Below are positions 22,561-33,329 of a DNA stretch of 64,000 bases, in pieces. The DNA lies in the NCBI GenBank assembly GCA_963932145.1, contig OZ010586.1, forward strand, positions 77,121,503-77,185,502, read 5' to 3'. The notes below the pieces were generated by a model. The model made no database searches and was not told the DNA's origin. It saw only the letters and a program-made list of their open reading frames with translations. Source of the stretch: Acanthosepion lycidas. Taxonomy: Eukaryota; Mollusca; Cephalopoda; Sepiida; Sepiidae. The position numbers and the translations under genes are program-made. Every line of letters begins with the position of its first letter. Position 1 is the first letter of the stretch.

Positions 22561-23639
22561 TCTAACGCAATCAACTATAGTTGCTCCTATTGGTTGTAAA
22601 ATAAAATTTACCGAACTGGAAGATTAATCTGGTCGTGTATGCATATTTCCAGCCCAATGGTCTGCTATGGATTACCATCCCCTTATTGACTGAACTGAGC
22701 TTTGGCAGATAGGTAATGTGTCATCATTACCAGTATTTGTCCTTCTTTCATGGTTTATATCATCCATCACGGATGTCATAAATGGTGATCCTAATTTATT
22801 TCCCTCTTCAGACTGACACCACACTAACCATTTTGCAAGTTGGCTGCGATACATAGCAATTTTAGTGATGTCAATACATTACACCCACCCCTACTTCTAA
22901 TAATTAATATTAATATTAATTCCTCCTCCCTGCTTATCATTGTACTTTACTGCATAACTTATCTATAATACATAAAGACTGACACAATTTAGGGGCTGGT
23001 AAACTAAGTGAATTAATCTATGCACGCTCCTGTATCAATTTGCTCTCTACTTAACTGACTTTACTTGTGATAATTAAATATAAGTTTCCCTGAATGAGAA
23101 ATGTTAGAAAATTGAATGTCAAATATGATATTTGTCAATAAGCCAAATGTTCCTCTTATTTCCAATGCTTAAAATGAACCTTTTCTCTTTCAGAAAGTCG
23201 AGATCTCTCTTCATTACATATAATTTTACATTCATGAAAGTATGAGAACATATTGGTGCCTTGGGGTAGGGCAATGGTTAATGAACTAGTCTGGTTGACA
23301 ATTACTAATTAGTAATATGTTCAGTCTGCATTGGGTACCTTATACTTGAGGCTTTGTACTAAACTAAACTCAATTTAGTAAAAAGTAAGAGATATTGTGC
23401 AAACATAGTGTTTCAGTATGAACCAGATTTTGAATCCAAATAAAATTTTGATTTAAACCATTGTAATATAGGCACTCTGTCAAGGCTGACAATGGAAGTA
23501 ACAAATCTTTATAATTATAACTACCTAGTTGATAATTACAAGAAATTGTACACATTATTAAGTGAGTATGTATGAACCAGTTTTTGTATCTAAGTCAAGA
23601 GTGTCAGCATAAAACGGCCTGTCACCACTCGGTGTTGAC
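22561..23639. other. Unassigned region
   Basis: No motif-bearing frame is seen. The short minus-strand frame at 22672-22854 has no recognised domain. Confidence 0.4.
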
Positions 23640-23945
23640 CTTAGTGTCCACTTTTATTGATATTTTTTCAATCAATTCATTTCACCCCAAACAAAGCAAT
23701 AAAGTTACTCAGATGCATGGGGTTACTCAGTGTGAGATATGAGAAACAGAAATCATTATTAAAGAAAGAGAACAATAAGAGAAGAATAAAAGAACAAGAA
23801 TTATGAAGGCCGAAGATAACTATTGACATTGCATTTTAATTTTTGAAGATCAAACTTGACTGGAAAGCAAGAAGCTGGAAGAGAGAAGTGCAAGAGAAGA
23901 AATTGTTAGCATAGAATTTATGGTTGCTTCTTTCTGTATGTCTTT
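23640..23945 (-). pseudogene. LINE-J 3' end, minus strand
   Basis: The minus strand codes, with frameshifts, a CNHKFYANNFF block, then a FFNNDFCFS-like block and SNPMHLSNFIALFGVK, the LINE-J 3' end. Plus-strand landmarks are CACCCCAAACAAAGCAATAA and ATTATTAAAGAAAGAGAACA, matching 5612, 41690 and 45650. It is 5' truncated. Confidence 0.65.
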
Positions 23946-23964
23946 AAAAAACCTCATTTAGCAA

Positions 23965-24020
23965 CTCTCTACCTTGAGAGACTCTTAGACATTGTATTGG
24001 GCAAACAATAGTAAAAAGTA
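23965..24020 (+). repeat. Short LINE-J 3' end remnant
   Basis: AGCAACTCTCTACCTTGAGA and the following ACATTGTATTGGGC match GTAACTCTCTACCTTGAGTG and CCATTGTACAGGG at 28859-28905, the 3' end of the nested LINE-J copy. Confidence 0.45.
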
Positions 24021-26035
24021 AAAATTGATTGCTAAACACGTAAACTAAGCTCAAATGATTTTAAATTATAAATGGTTGTTCAAGTATTAAAAAGACTTCT
24101 ATGAAAAAACTTCAAATTTGATCCAGTTAAAATTATTCATATTTTCCTGCATGAAATATGTCGGCCACCTTCTTCTAAGTTTTAAAAGATTCTTTTTGCA
24201 AATAAATCCTTTCTTAGAACAAAACTGCAAATAACAAGAATTAATATTTGTCTGCAAAAAGCCCAAAATGAAAGATTTTAAGAAAACAATGTATATTGAC
24301 TAGAGAAAGACTTAAAAGAACAAAGTTTGAAAAAAAAACAGCAAAAGTCTCAATAGTGTAATTATATTATTCATTGTTTGTGCTAGAATTCTTTTGTTTA
24401 TTTATTTTGCCTCTCTTCATCCGATTCCAACAAAAAAGTACCTGAACTATGCAAAATACTTTTTCTTGATTTTCTCTTTGCAAACCCACCCGCGTCTTTT
24501 TAGATTCAAAATGGAGGAAGTTGGCAGAAGAAGTATGGCTGATCTTATTTCTCTGTCATCAAAGTATCATTGGAAGAAAAGAAAAAAAAATTGTTTTTAG
24601 AATAAGGAAATAAAAATGCTTGTTTTTCATCTAATTGTATAAAAACAAGAGGGCAGAATTTTCTTTTATTTATTTCAGTGGTAATTGTATATTTTGAGAA
24701 AGGAAACAAGTTTAAATGCCTTTAAAAGAGAGCAAAAGAAGGCAAATAAAATTACCAAATATTGTTTGTCACCAAAAATAGTATTTGCCATGAAAAAAAA
24801 AATATAGATATAGAATTTCAATGATATAGATGTTGGATTTGTTTTCCAAGTGGAACAAAAGAAAATAACTAAGTTAGAGTTTCTGTCTAATCAGGCCAAT
24901 AAATCTATATTTTTAAATGTAAGAATTTTGGAATTCAAAAGATTTACAATATACAGGGTTGCTCACTAGGGCAGGTTGATTTTTCATTTTCTTTAGAAAA
25001 TCAGCTTTGCATTTAATGTGAAAGCTGGGGTTTGATGTGATAAGTACTTACATCAAAAAAATAGATTCATAGCTTTCACTGATCTGTGAGCATTTAGTTT
25101 TAAATGTCAGCTGAAAAATGTACAGAAATACCTAATTTCTGCAGGTCTTTGCTTAGAAACTGACTTAAAAATTTTAATATTTCAAGAATAAATCCAAATA
25201 AAGTTGATATTTTTTGCATTAAATACATTGAATGGAAAATATATTCAAACCAGAATTTTAATTATGAATCCCCACAAGCATAATATATAGTTTTTTTTTA
25301 TCCAATAAGTAAAAACTGTAAAAAAAATTGTCAGAGATAACAAAAAAAACTGTTCAATAGTTAAGATTTTTAGATCATTTTTTAGATTATTTGTTTGATT
25401 ATAATTAATAATAATAATAAATAGATAAAAGTGTATATAACAACATAATACTACTAGGCAAAAATTATCAGACAAAATGATTTAAATTTGCATATTTTAT
25501 TGTAAGTCAGACTAAAACTTCTGCACTGTACAACATATTACTTTATATTATAGCTAAATTGTTCAGTATAACTTCCCTTTGAAGTAAATGAAGCTCTTTT
25601 TTGATTGCACAATGACTTAGTAATAACATGTTTGTGCCATTCATCTTGTCCTTATACAATTTATAAAGCTTCAGTAAATTATAAATTTTATAAAGCTGTG
25701 CTATAAGGCTTTCACTGACCATCAGAATTTCATTCTGATGCTAAAATTTTGAACCTAAAATTAATCTTTAAACTAGTTACCTCAAAAACGGTAAGAATTT
25801 AGAAAAAAATATTTTGAGTCATTGTTTACCATGTGAAACCCCAACTTTCTAATTGATTGCAATACCATGGTACCAAAATAGCTCTAACATTTTACTAACT
25901 TGTTTAGATAAATAATGAGAAACATCAAGCTAACTCAACAAATGAAAAGGCACATTGTAATCCTTGCCTTAAAGGCAGAGCATTGTAATTTAGAGATTAG
26001 GAAATGTAGGAATAGTAAAATGACCAAAAATGTTT
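24021..26035. other. Unassigned AT-rich region
   Basis: Two kilobases with no supported gene, repeat array or RNA feature. The frame at 24394-24600 shows no domain. Confidence 0.45.
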
Positions 26036-26130
26036 AGAGCTATAAATTATAGGAAGTTGTAGAGAGCTATGATCACTACATCCTGAAAAAAGTAGTTGAC
26101 ATATGCAGTCAATAAATTCCTGGATATGTA
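26036..26130 (+). repeat. LINE-R 3' terminal fragment
   Basis: GTAGAGAGCTATGATCACTA and the following CATCCTGAAAAAAGTAGTTG match the last coding block of LINE-R (WRAMITYVLK), as at 365-405. Only the terminal part is recognisable. Confidence 0.5.
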
Positions 26131-28180
26131 AGAAATTCTCCAACCACATTGTTCTTAGATTATATCAAAAACTTGCACTGCATGTTCAATATTAATCACT
26201 TCCTGAATATTAAACTATTCATCTCAACAGTCCCAAACTTAAACCAGGACTTTGATGAAATATTTAATATATATTAAATTTTTGCAGTCATTACATATTT
26301 TATAAGCCATAACAGTATGTTACTAAATAATTTATGATTTAATATTTATGTTTGTGCATTTTGGGTTCCCTTTATAACATATGCAATAGGCTCAGTGCTA
26401 GTTTGATCTGACCTTGATGATGATATTGATGAAACAGTTATTATCGCTGAAGAACAAGTGGGCAGTGCTTTGGGACGGACATTAAATCTATCAGGAAAAT
26501 TTCAAAGCTGCAGAACAATCTTTTAAAAGACCAGGTTCAGGAGATTCTAGTAAAGATCAAAGAACAGAACAATCAGGTGGAATTAGGCTAAAATTCAACA
26601 TCCCATACCAAAGGCTTCATTCCAACATTGATGGATCAAAGTCTAGCAAACAATCAACATTGGGAAAATTGTATTGACGTAACAAATAAATGCCTCGAAA
26701 ATCACAAGATGATTGATTGTTTTATGTCAGCTTGCCCTTTCTTGTTTTAATCTGAAAAGCTCGGCATATATTGGGTGGCATCTCCCAATCTCACTAACTC
26801 CATCTTTATATAAGGTTTATTGTATGGAAGTGGAAACTATTAAAAAAAATATATTTATGCATTTGTTAATGGATGGATTGCAATTTTTATTTAAGAAGTT
26901 AAACAGAAATTGGAAGATGGCAGCATTTGAAGAGTGAACGGATCACGAGGGTCGTCCAACTCACCTTTGATTTGATTAAACAAAAGGTAGAAATAACAGT
27001 GATAATAGAATGGACCACCGAACATGTATTCACATAAGTATTCACCTTGCTTTAATATTTCCACATTTTTGCAATGTTACCAACAGGAATTTAAATTGGC
27101 ATAGATTTTTTTTTTTTCATTTGATTAACGCAAAATTTACTGTGTTTGGAGATGCAAAATGAATTTTATTTTGAAACAAAAAATATTTAGGACAACAAAG
27201 TAGTCATCTCTTAGATGCATAAGAATTCATCCCCTACCCTATGCCAACACTTTTAATGGTTCATAAATGGCATTAAACAATTAATGGGTACTAATATTTC
27301 ATCTTCTCAGGGATGCACCTATGTGTGTAATATGCAAGAAAGGGAATATTCTCCCTTTTACATTTATTCCATTATGGGCATTATTATATCTATGATATAG
27401 TAACACCTGAATACACATGGAACAGCTAAAAGAAAAAAATGACAAACATGCTTTGTGCTCAAAGAGAGTTTTATGCTGATAAGTCGTACACAAAATTATA
27501 TACATGTACTTACATGTGTCCCACAGAGAAATTATAACACATGTATACCACACAAGCAGTGTGAATAGGATGAAGAGAGAGAGGGCCTTTCATGTAATAA
27601 TTTCCAATGGGAATTTGAGCTGCTGGAGGATTTTTCTGTGTTTCTGGAGAAGCCATGTTTAGGATTCCTAATAGAAATTTAAGTGGGCTGAATTTATCTT
27701 CTATGTCACATATTACTCAAACAGGAAACAGTAAGTAATGGCCTTTTCCTACTTAAGGACTGTGAGCTGGAGATAGTATCTATATGTAGTGAATACACTA
27801 GCTGGCCTGGGCAGCGATGCTAAAAAAGCAACTGCTTGGTTTGAGTGCTGGAAGCTGACTGACAGAGTGGCCACTTTCATCAGTCTATGAAGTGATGTCA
27901 CTAAGTGCCCATCATGTGACCCACATGACTTAATCTCAACCGAAAGATGATGATCACCTTTTGTAACCCTACACTTTGTAGGAGCAGCTTTACAGTTCAC
28001 AGTCTTTTGGTGTCTATTTCTGCCAGCTTTGCAGATGTTGATACTGAAAAACATATTAACAATTGTTATAGGCAAAATAACTAAAGCTCAGTCAGATTGG
28101 AGAAAGACCATCTGTGAACAGCAATTTTCAAATGTTGTCACAGATTCCCAATTATATTTAGGATTGTGAGCCATTCTAAC
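26131..28180. other. Unassigned region
   Basis: No recognised gene. The minus-strand frame 27749-28075 (108 residues) is Cys/His-containing but shows no domain I can name, and it lacks supporting context. Confidence 0.4.
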
Positions 28181-28183
28181 ATA

Positions 28184-29970
28184 TTAAAATGCCTTGAAAG
28201 GCAATCTTATTTCTGATTTCCCCTATCTCACTGAGCAAAATTTCAATAATATTTTCATTACAACTCATAAAGTTTCAGGACTTATAGAAAGTCTTGACCC
28301 TAAGAAGACTACTGATCCAGATGGAATCATAGTGGTTGTCCTTAAGCATATTACTCAAAGTTATCCCCAGTCTTAGTGAAATTATTTAACCACATTTTAA
28401 AAGAGAAATCCTTCCTAAGTAATGGAGTACTGTTACCATATTTGGGCAGGATCTGCCCAGTCCTCATTTCCAGTCCTAAAAGAGTTCAAAAAATGTCTCC
28501 AAATACTTGTTGGAAAAGAATTATTTTCCACTTTCCAATCTCCTTCTCACAGGCAGGATAGATCAAACCTCTTATTGTTCTATCACTACTGCCATAGGAA
28601 GTACTCAGATGAACTACATTTCTTGATTCGATCAGGTTTAAAGTTCATGGCTAGGGTCCACCATACTGCTTACATAGTAGCAAACCACCCACATTCCCTT
28701 CGTATTCCATCAGCAACAAGTATGTTCAACTTGAACAGATTCTTTCTGCAAACCACCGTGCTCTGGAATAGAGGATGTTTCCCCAATCGCTACAATCCTG
28801 TTCAAGTCTAGAGTTAACCATTATCTTCAACTCCTATTTATATAAACTATCCATTAATGTAACTCTCTACCTTGAGTGGTCCTTGGCCATTGTACAGGGT
28901 GAAATTAACTGTAAAAGCAAGTCTGTGGAAAGTGTTAAGTGTTTTCAAAGTGTTTTCTCACAGTATAGACACAATCTCCTCAGTGTCCTTAGCAAACTCT
29001 TTGAAGCTACAGTCAAGCTGGAATCAACTCAATGAGAACAACCTCTTAAGTGACAAGCATTACATATTTTGATCTGCCTGTCCACTGCTGATATCTTAAC
29101 TGCAATTACTCATAGAATTAGTGAGGCCCTTGAAAACAAATATGTCTGACGATGGTCACATTAGATATTTGACATAAGGGGTTACTGCTCAAGCTATGGA
29201 ATCACTGGAAGGGTCTTCTAAGTTATAAAGCCCATCCTGGGTAGGTCCATGAAGGTAGTTGTTAATGTCAGGTGTCCCCCAAGGTTTGTTTCTTGGTCCA
29301 TTCCTCTTCCTACACTGCATAAATGATCTGCCTAAGAGTATACTCTGATCATTTGTGGCTACCAATACTGATAAGACAACAGCATATGGGTGCACCTCCA
29401 AAAGCCTTGATGACCAAAGCTGGCCAGGAGGTCTCTCCTCTGATTTAACTCTAACAGCTCAGTTGGGGAAAAACTTGTTTGCCACAATACCTGAAAAACC
29501 CAACTAGTGACCTTCCAACCATTGCCGATCAGACACAGAACTTTAACCAATCTTGAGGAACAGATGTTCCCTCGGGGATACCCCATGACTTGAGCACCTA
29601 TTTCAATTTAATCTCAACCCAGAACTCAACTGTAACTCATACATATGATCCATTGCTAAAGATGTTATAGAAATGGTTAGTTCCCTGTACTGCTCCAGGA
29701 AATGCCTAGCTCTTCCTGCTATCTTTTGCCTTTACAAGAACCAGATCAGACCAGAAATGGTGTACTGCTGACATATATGGGAAGGAGCCACAGAGTCTTC
29801 ACTTTCCATACTCAATATAGTTCAAAAGCATCTCAGCATTCGAACAGGTTTTCCACTCTTCAACCTCTTTCTCATAGATTAGTCACCTTATCACATATTT
29901 TGTTGAGGATTGTTCAGAAAGGGATTTACTGTAGAGTAAAATGGATTTCTCTATTTCAGTTTGTATAGTG
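28184..29970 (+). pseudogene. LINE-J-like reverse transcriptase pseudogene
   Basis: This is a non-LTR reverse transcriptase remnant in plus orientation. Near 28285-28350 it codes SLDPKKTTDPDGI, the PDGI motif at the start of the reverse transcriptase domain. The order then breaks at about 28418, where a separate C-terminal segment is inserted. The main copy resumes near 28915 (SLWKV, then LLSVLSKLFEA near 28975-29010, then RSARSTADILTAITHRI near 29072-29125). It continues to GVPQG-FLGPFLF and INDLP near 29265-29335, a decayed palm (ATNTDKTTAYGCTS near 29360-29400) and LYKNQIRP-like and SHR-containing C-terminal blocks near 29725-29880. Many stops and frameshifts are present. Confidence 0.8.
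28418..28912 (+). mobile_element. 5'-truncated LINE-J C-terminal copy nested in the LINE above
   Basis: The frame 28422-28811 codes MEYCYHIWAGSAQSS, then FKKCLQILVGKELFSTFQS, FYHYCHRKYSDELH, YIVANHPHSLRIPSA and VLWNRGCFPNRY. A one-step frameshift then gives FKSRVNHYLQL near 28800-28840. This is the region after the reverse transcriptase domain and ends in a 3' block near 28859-28905. It sits between KEKSFLS and SLWKV of the surrounding element, which is where a nested 5'-truncated insertion would fall. Confidence 0.7.
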
Positions 29971-30169
29971 GAAGGATGTAGTTTCACAAGATCTCCAAGT
30001 TATTGCGAGGAATTCTCTCTTCTCCTGTTAGCTCTCGGGAATAAAATCCTTTCGCCTCTACCTCAGCCTTTTGAAAGTTTTCTTTGAAGAAATAAATATT
30101 TCCATGGTCATTTTTCTAATAACCCTTCCTCCTTGGTACCTCAAACACATAAATTTAAGCATACTACTA

Positions 30170-30250
30170 TTAGGTTGGTGGAAAAAAAAATGTCGTTTTC
30201 TCACATAGTAACATATGTGAGAAAACGACATTATTTTTGCACCAACCTAA
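30170..30250. mobile_element. Mariner-type palindromic MITE, 81 bp
   Basis: It starts TTAGGTTGGTGGAAAA and ends TTTTTGCACCAACCTAA, with flanking TA at 30168-30169 and 30251-30252. The central part GTCGTTTTCTCACAT is mirrored by ATGTGAGAAAACGAC. Confidence 0.9.
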
Positions 30251-30279
30251 TATTAGATTGCCAAATACATGTTGAAATA

Positions 30280-30350
30280 TTAGGTTGGTGCAAAAATAAT
30301 GACGTTTTCTCACACTGTGAGAAAACGTCATTATTTTTGCACCAACCTAA
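30280..30350. mobile_element. Mariner-type palindromic MITE, 71 bp
   Basis: A near-perfect hairpin with TTAGGTTGGTGCAAAA ends, inner arms GACGTTTTCTCACA and TGTGAGAAAACGTC, and TA at 30278-30279 and 30351-30352. It lies 29 bp from the previous MITE. Confidence 0.9.
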
Positions 30351-31008
30351 TAGATGCTAACAAGTTCTATTCTAGCAGTTTCTTCTTTTCTGTGGAACTT
30401 TCTTCTAAATTCTTGCTTTCCTTTCACCTACAATCTCCAAAAATTTAAATTCAACATCAGTCACCATCTTCTGAATCCTGTTGTTTGATAGTTCTTTCTC
30501 CTCACTAAGATCTTCTTGTTTTCTTTCAGACTCAGTGGCCGTTTGCGTCTTAGTGACTTTATCATCTTGCTTTATGTTTAAACTATTTTTTTAAAATTTC
30601 AAAGATAATAAGTATTGTTAACATAACGCTTTCAACATTTGGATGCTAAAATATCACTTTTCTGAAATAGCAATAGTGATATTTATATGATATTTATAAT
30701 GTGTTTTTAGGAATTTTAAATGTGGATAAATTAGGTGCTTAAGAAGAAGGTGTGATGATAAGATTATAAAGTGACCCATCATGGAGACATCGGTAATAAA
30801 TTTACCTCCAGCTATTAGTGGACATACCTAGAAGAATGCTAAACCAAAGTTTGAAGCAAGCTTCTCCCACTTTTTATCAGAAATTATTATGAAATCTAAG
30901 AAAAATCTGATTCTATATCAAATATTTTACAATGTATTGGTGAAAACTTTTATACTTAAATTGCCTTTATTATTTATAAAGCTTAAACTTCAAAATATTA
31001 AAGGTGGA

Positions 31009-31012
<4 letters not shown>

Positions 31013-31079
<67 letters not shown>
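31013..31079. repeat. (TA)n microsatellite
   Basis: An uninterrupted TA run of about 66 bp, directly left of the 64 bp minisatellite. Confidence 0.95.
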
Positions 31080-31080
<1 letters not shown>

Positions 31081-31083
<3 letters not shown>

Positions 31084-31430
31084 AATGGGCCTCTTGAGTT
31101 TAAGTAGTAGTGGGAAACAGAATTTTCTATTTTCATTTGTATAATGAAATGGGCCTCTTGAGTTCAAGTGATAGAGGGAAATAGAATTCTATATTTTCAT
31201 TTGTATAATGAAATGGGCCTCTATAGTTCAAGTGATAGTGGGAAATAGAATTCTCTATTTTCATTTGTATAATGAAATGGCCCTCTAGAGTTCAAGTGAT
31301 AGAGGGAAATAAAATTCTCTATTTTCATTTGTATAATGAAATGGGCCTCTTGAGTTCAAGTGATAGTGGGAAATAGAATTCTCTATTTCCATTTGTATAG
31401 TGAAATAATTTTGTCTATTTCAGTTTGTAT
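31081..31430 (+). repeat. 64 bp minisatellite derived from LINE-J
   Basis: TGAAATGGGCCTC-type unit starts fall at 31081, 31145, 31209, 31273, 31337 and 31401, exactly 64 bp apart. Each unit contains GAGTTCAAGTGATAG, GGGAAATAGAATTCTCTATT and TTCATTTGTATAATG. The last phrase resembles CTATTTCAGTTTGTATAGTG at 29950-29970 and 31415-31435 in LINE-J sequence, so the array likely grew from that spot. Confidence 0.9.
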
Positions 31431-31690
31431 AGTAAAATGAACTAGTTTTGCAAGTTCTCCAAGTTATTGCTGTCTGAAATATACATAGGTAAATAAAGTC
31501 TTGTAGCAGCTTTTTACATTATCTATGCAGATGATATAACAGTCTATGGGTGCCCCTCCGAAAAGTCCAGAGACTAGCAGATGATCACTACTCTGACCTC
31601 GCTCTAGTGGCTCAATGGGGAGAAACTGGCTTGTCATATTCAATACCTGCGAAACAAAACTAGTAATATTTTATCATCACCAAAAAGACA
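31430..31690 (+). pseudogene. LINE-J-like reverse transcriptase palm fragment
   Basis: Near 31524-31560 the sequence codes YADDITVYGCPS, the catalytic YADD box of reverse transcriptase, followed by blocks equivalent to DLALVAQWGEKLACH and TSNILSS. It parallels 29360-29530. Both ends are lost. Confidence 0.75.
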
Positions 31691-32235
31691 CTGAATTTTT
31701 GTTTATAATGATGAATTATTTTATAATGATATTCGCTCTGTACATGGCCCAATGAACACATGAAGTAGGGAGTTAAAGAGCAGAGATATATGGGGAAGAA
31801 ACAAGTCAACCCTAGACTTGAAAAGTCAGATTGTAGTGAATGGGAAAGCAAGATGATAACACAAAGCAGCGGTTCATGGGAATATGTTGTCTGAGTCCAA
31901 CTTACATATCACCAATGGAATATGAAGGGAATGTGGGTGTTTTGCTACAATGTTCATGGCTGGCAGGTCATAGCCATGAAGGTTAGAATGGGTAGAACTA
32001 AGGAAGGTAGTTTGTTTGAACACTTTCCATCAAAACAGTGATAAATTAATAGGAGGCTTGCAGTGTTTCATCTGTGGGAAAGGGGTTGTAGAGTAGAAAA
32101 TAATTCATCATACACAAGGATGCAGAAACACGTTTGGACTCTATTGAGACTATAAAGTAAAAACTGGGTTGTACTCTCAAGGTGACTCAATACGTTGAAT
32201 GACTATTGGCATTCATGTTTACTCCAAACATTCAT
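31691..32235. other. Unassigned spacer
   Basis: No recognised feature between the LINE fragment and the Tc1 element. Confidence 0.4.
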
Positions 32236-32289
32236 ATCTATACAGTGCTGTTCGATAAAAGTGACTCACCTTATCCTTTGAATTTAGCT

Positions 32290-32777
32290 CAACTTTCATT
32301 TCATTGGAGAAGAGAACATTCTTCCAGTCTTCTATGGTGAAAGTTTTGTAATAGTGAGTCCATTCAAGTCTCTTGGCTTTATTGGCTTTGCTTATTAGCG
32401 GCTTAAACCTTTGTGTACAAGATTTGTAGCCTTGTTCTAAGAAGATTTGTTACCTTATTCTGATGGACTGTTGAAGAGGCAAGGCTAACACCTTGCTCTT
32501 CATTTAGACTGGCTGCAATTTCTTGGCTAGTTATAGTCCTATTCTTCGCAATTTCTCTCTTGATTACCCTGCCAGTTCTATCATCAATCTTTTTCTTTCA
32601 TCTCCTTGTTTCCTTCCTTGGAGCAGGAGTGGCATCATTATGTGCCCTAAGCACTCGAGAGACAGTTGATTGTGAGGTTATAGCAATTTCTGCAATTTCT
32701 CTCGTAGACTTGATTGCTTTTGAGAGGGCAATAATAGTTGCCTTAAGTGGTTCTGATGTGTATTTGTACCCTTTCAT
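32290..32777 (-). pseudogene. Tc1-like transposase, DNA-binding half only
   Basis: Minus-strand reading from ATG at 32777 gives MKGYKYTSEPLKATIIALSK, STREIAEIAITSQSTVSRVL (a helix-turn-helix) and PAPRKETRR. A TGA follows at codon 57, then in the same frame KKKIDDRTGRVIKREIAKNR, TITSQEIAASLNEEQGVSLA and SSTV (the second helix-turn-helix of the paired-like domain). A frameshift follows, then GLKSCT/KPLISKANKAKRLEW-like and EDWKNVLFSNE blocks. VLFSNE corresponds to the first catalytic aspartate motif and has N where D is usual. Everything after is missing, so it cannot transpose by itself. Confidence 0.8.
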
Positions 32778-32811
32778 CCAGTTAGTGACTTGAGTGGCTA
32801 TTTCAAGCTGT

Positions 32812-32894
32812 TTTTATACTGTATGTGGCTTTCTGGAATATTCTGGAATACTCTAGATTTAATTTAAGCTCTTCTAGAATTCTCTAGAATATTG
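32812..32894 (-). promoter_or_regulatory. Heat-shock-element-like promoter of the Tc1 element
   Basis: On the minus strand, upstream of the transposase ATG (32777), TATAAAA lies at 32818-32812. Beyond it are two clusters of alternating GAA/TTC pentamers. The first, 32831-32848, is TTC-tg-GAA-ta-TTC-tg-GAA, four perfect units on a 5 bp step, continuing imperfectly to 32858. The second, 32872-32894, is TTC-ta-GAA-tt-CTC-ta-GAA-ta-TTG. Spacing is 13 bp from the first cluster to the TATA box and about 35 bp from the TATA box to the ATG. Perfect inverted nGAAn arrays are the binding site of heat-shock factor in eukaryotes. Whether it is functional here is inference. Confidence 0.65.
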
Positions 32895-33329
32895 TTCTGA
32901 GTGTTTTTTAAAATAGTTTTCAATATTTTGTCAAAAGTTCTTTAAATTTACCAGTTTAATTATTAGAATGCAATATCTGAGTCACTATTTTTGCACAGAG
33001 TTTTTTCCTGAATTTCATTTATATCCAAATTTATAATTATCAATAGAATACCTTAGGGTGAATAAACTTTTTTTCTAGATGGTTGGGAAGGTAGTCTTTA
33101 TATTAGTAAGATTAAAAATTATTTTAACCCCAAAAACAATAGACAAAAAATATTTTTAGTAAAAAAAATCAGGTGAGTTACTTTTATTGAACAGCACTGT
33201 ATATAATAATGGATTCTCCTGTTGGTTTCAACATATGAGTCTCTGACAACTTAACAAATTGATTCAGTTATGAAATTTTGTGCGATAATATTAAGTACCA
33301 CTTAAGAACCACTAGTGATTTACAAAGGA

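Larger units (their letters stand above)
30000..30600 (+). pseudogene. LINE-J C-terminal fragment broken by two MITEs
   Basis: Blocks near 30110-30165 (LGTSNT-I-AYY, similar to the segment at 4870-4910) and 30370-30600 (SSFLWNFLLNSCFPF, YNLQKFKFN, then RLSDFIILL) match LINE-J. Mariner MITEs at 30170-30250 and 30280-30350 interrupt the frame. The 3' end lies near 30600. Confidence 0.65.
32241..33201 (-). mobile_element. Tc1-like element, 961 bp, with terminal inverted repeats
   Basis: Left end TACAGTGCTGTTCGATAAAA then GTGACTCACCT; right end (33171-33201) is its inverse with only two mismatches in 31 bp. TA flanks both sides (32239-32240 and 33202-33203). The only coding remnant, on the minus strand, is the N-terminal DNA-binding half of a Tc1-type transposase. 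The text runs straight from a block equivalent to the start of the catalytic domain into the left terminal repeat, so the DDE catalytic core is deleted. Confidence 0.9.

Noticed and set aside
22672-22854. 60-residue minus frame MYRSQLAKW...
   Set aside because: No domain or repeat match; short frame in unassigned DNA.
27749-28075. 108-residue minus-strand frame as a host gene
   Set aside because: No recognised domain, no splice or promoter context, and flanking DNA is repeat-rich; length alone is not convincing.
30889-31167. Open frames ending in long YIYIYI runs here and at 33745, 36292, 58148, 58995, 62629 and 63421
   Set aside because: These are (TA)n microsatellites read as codons; no coding signal.
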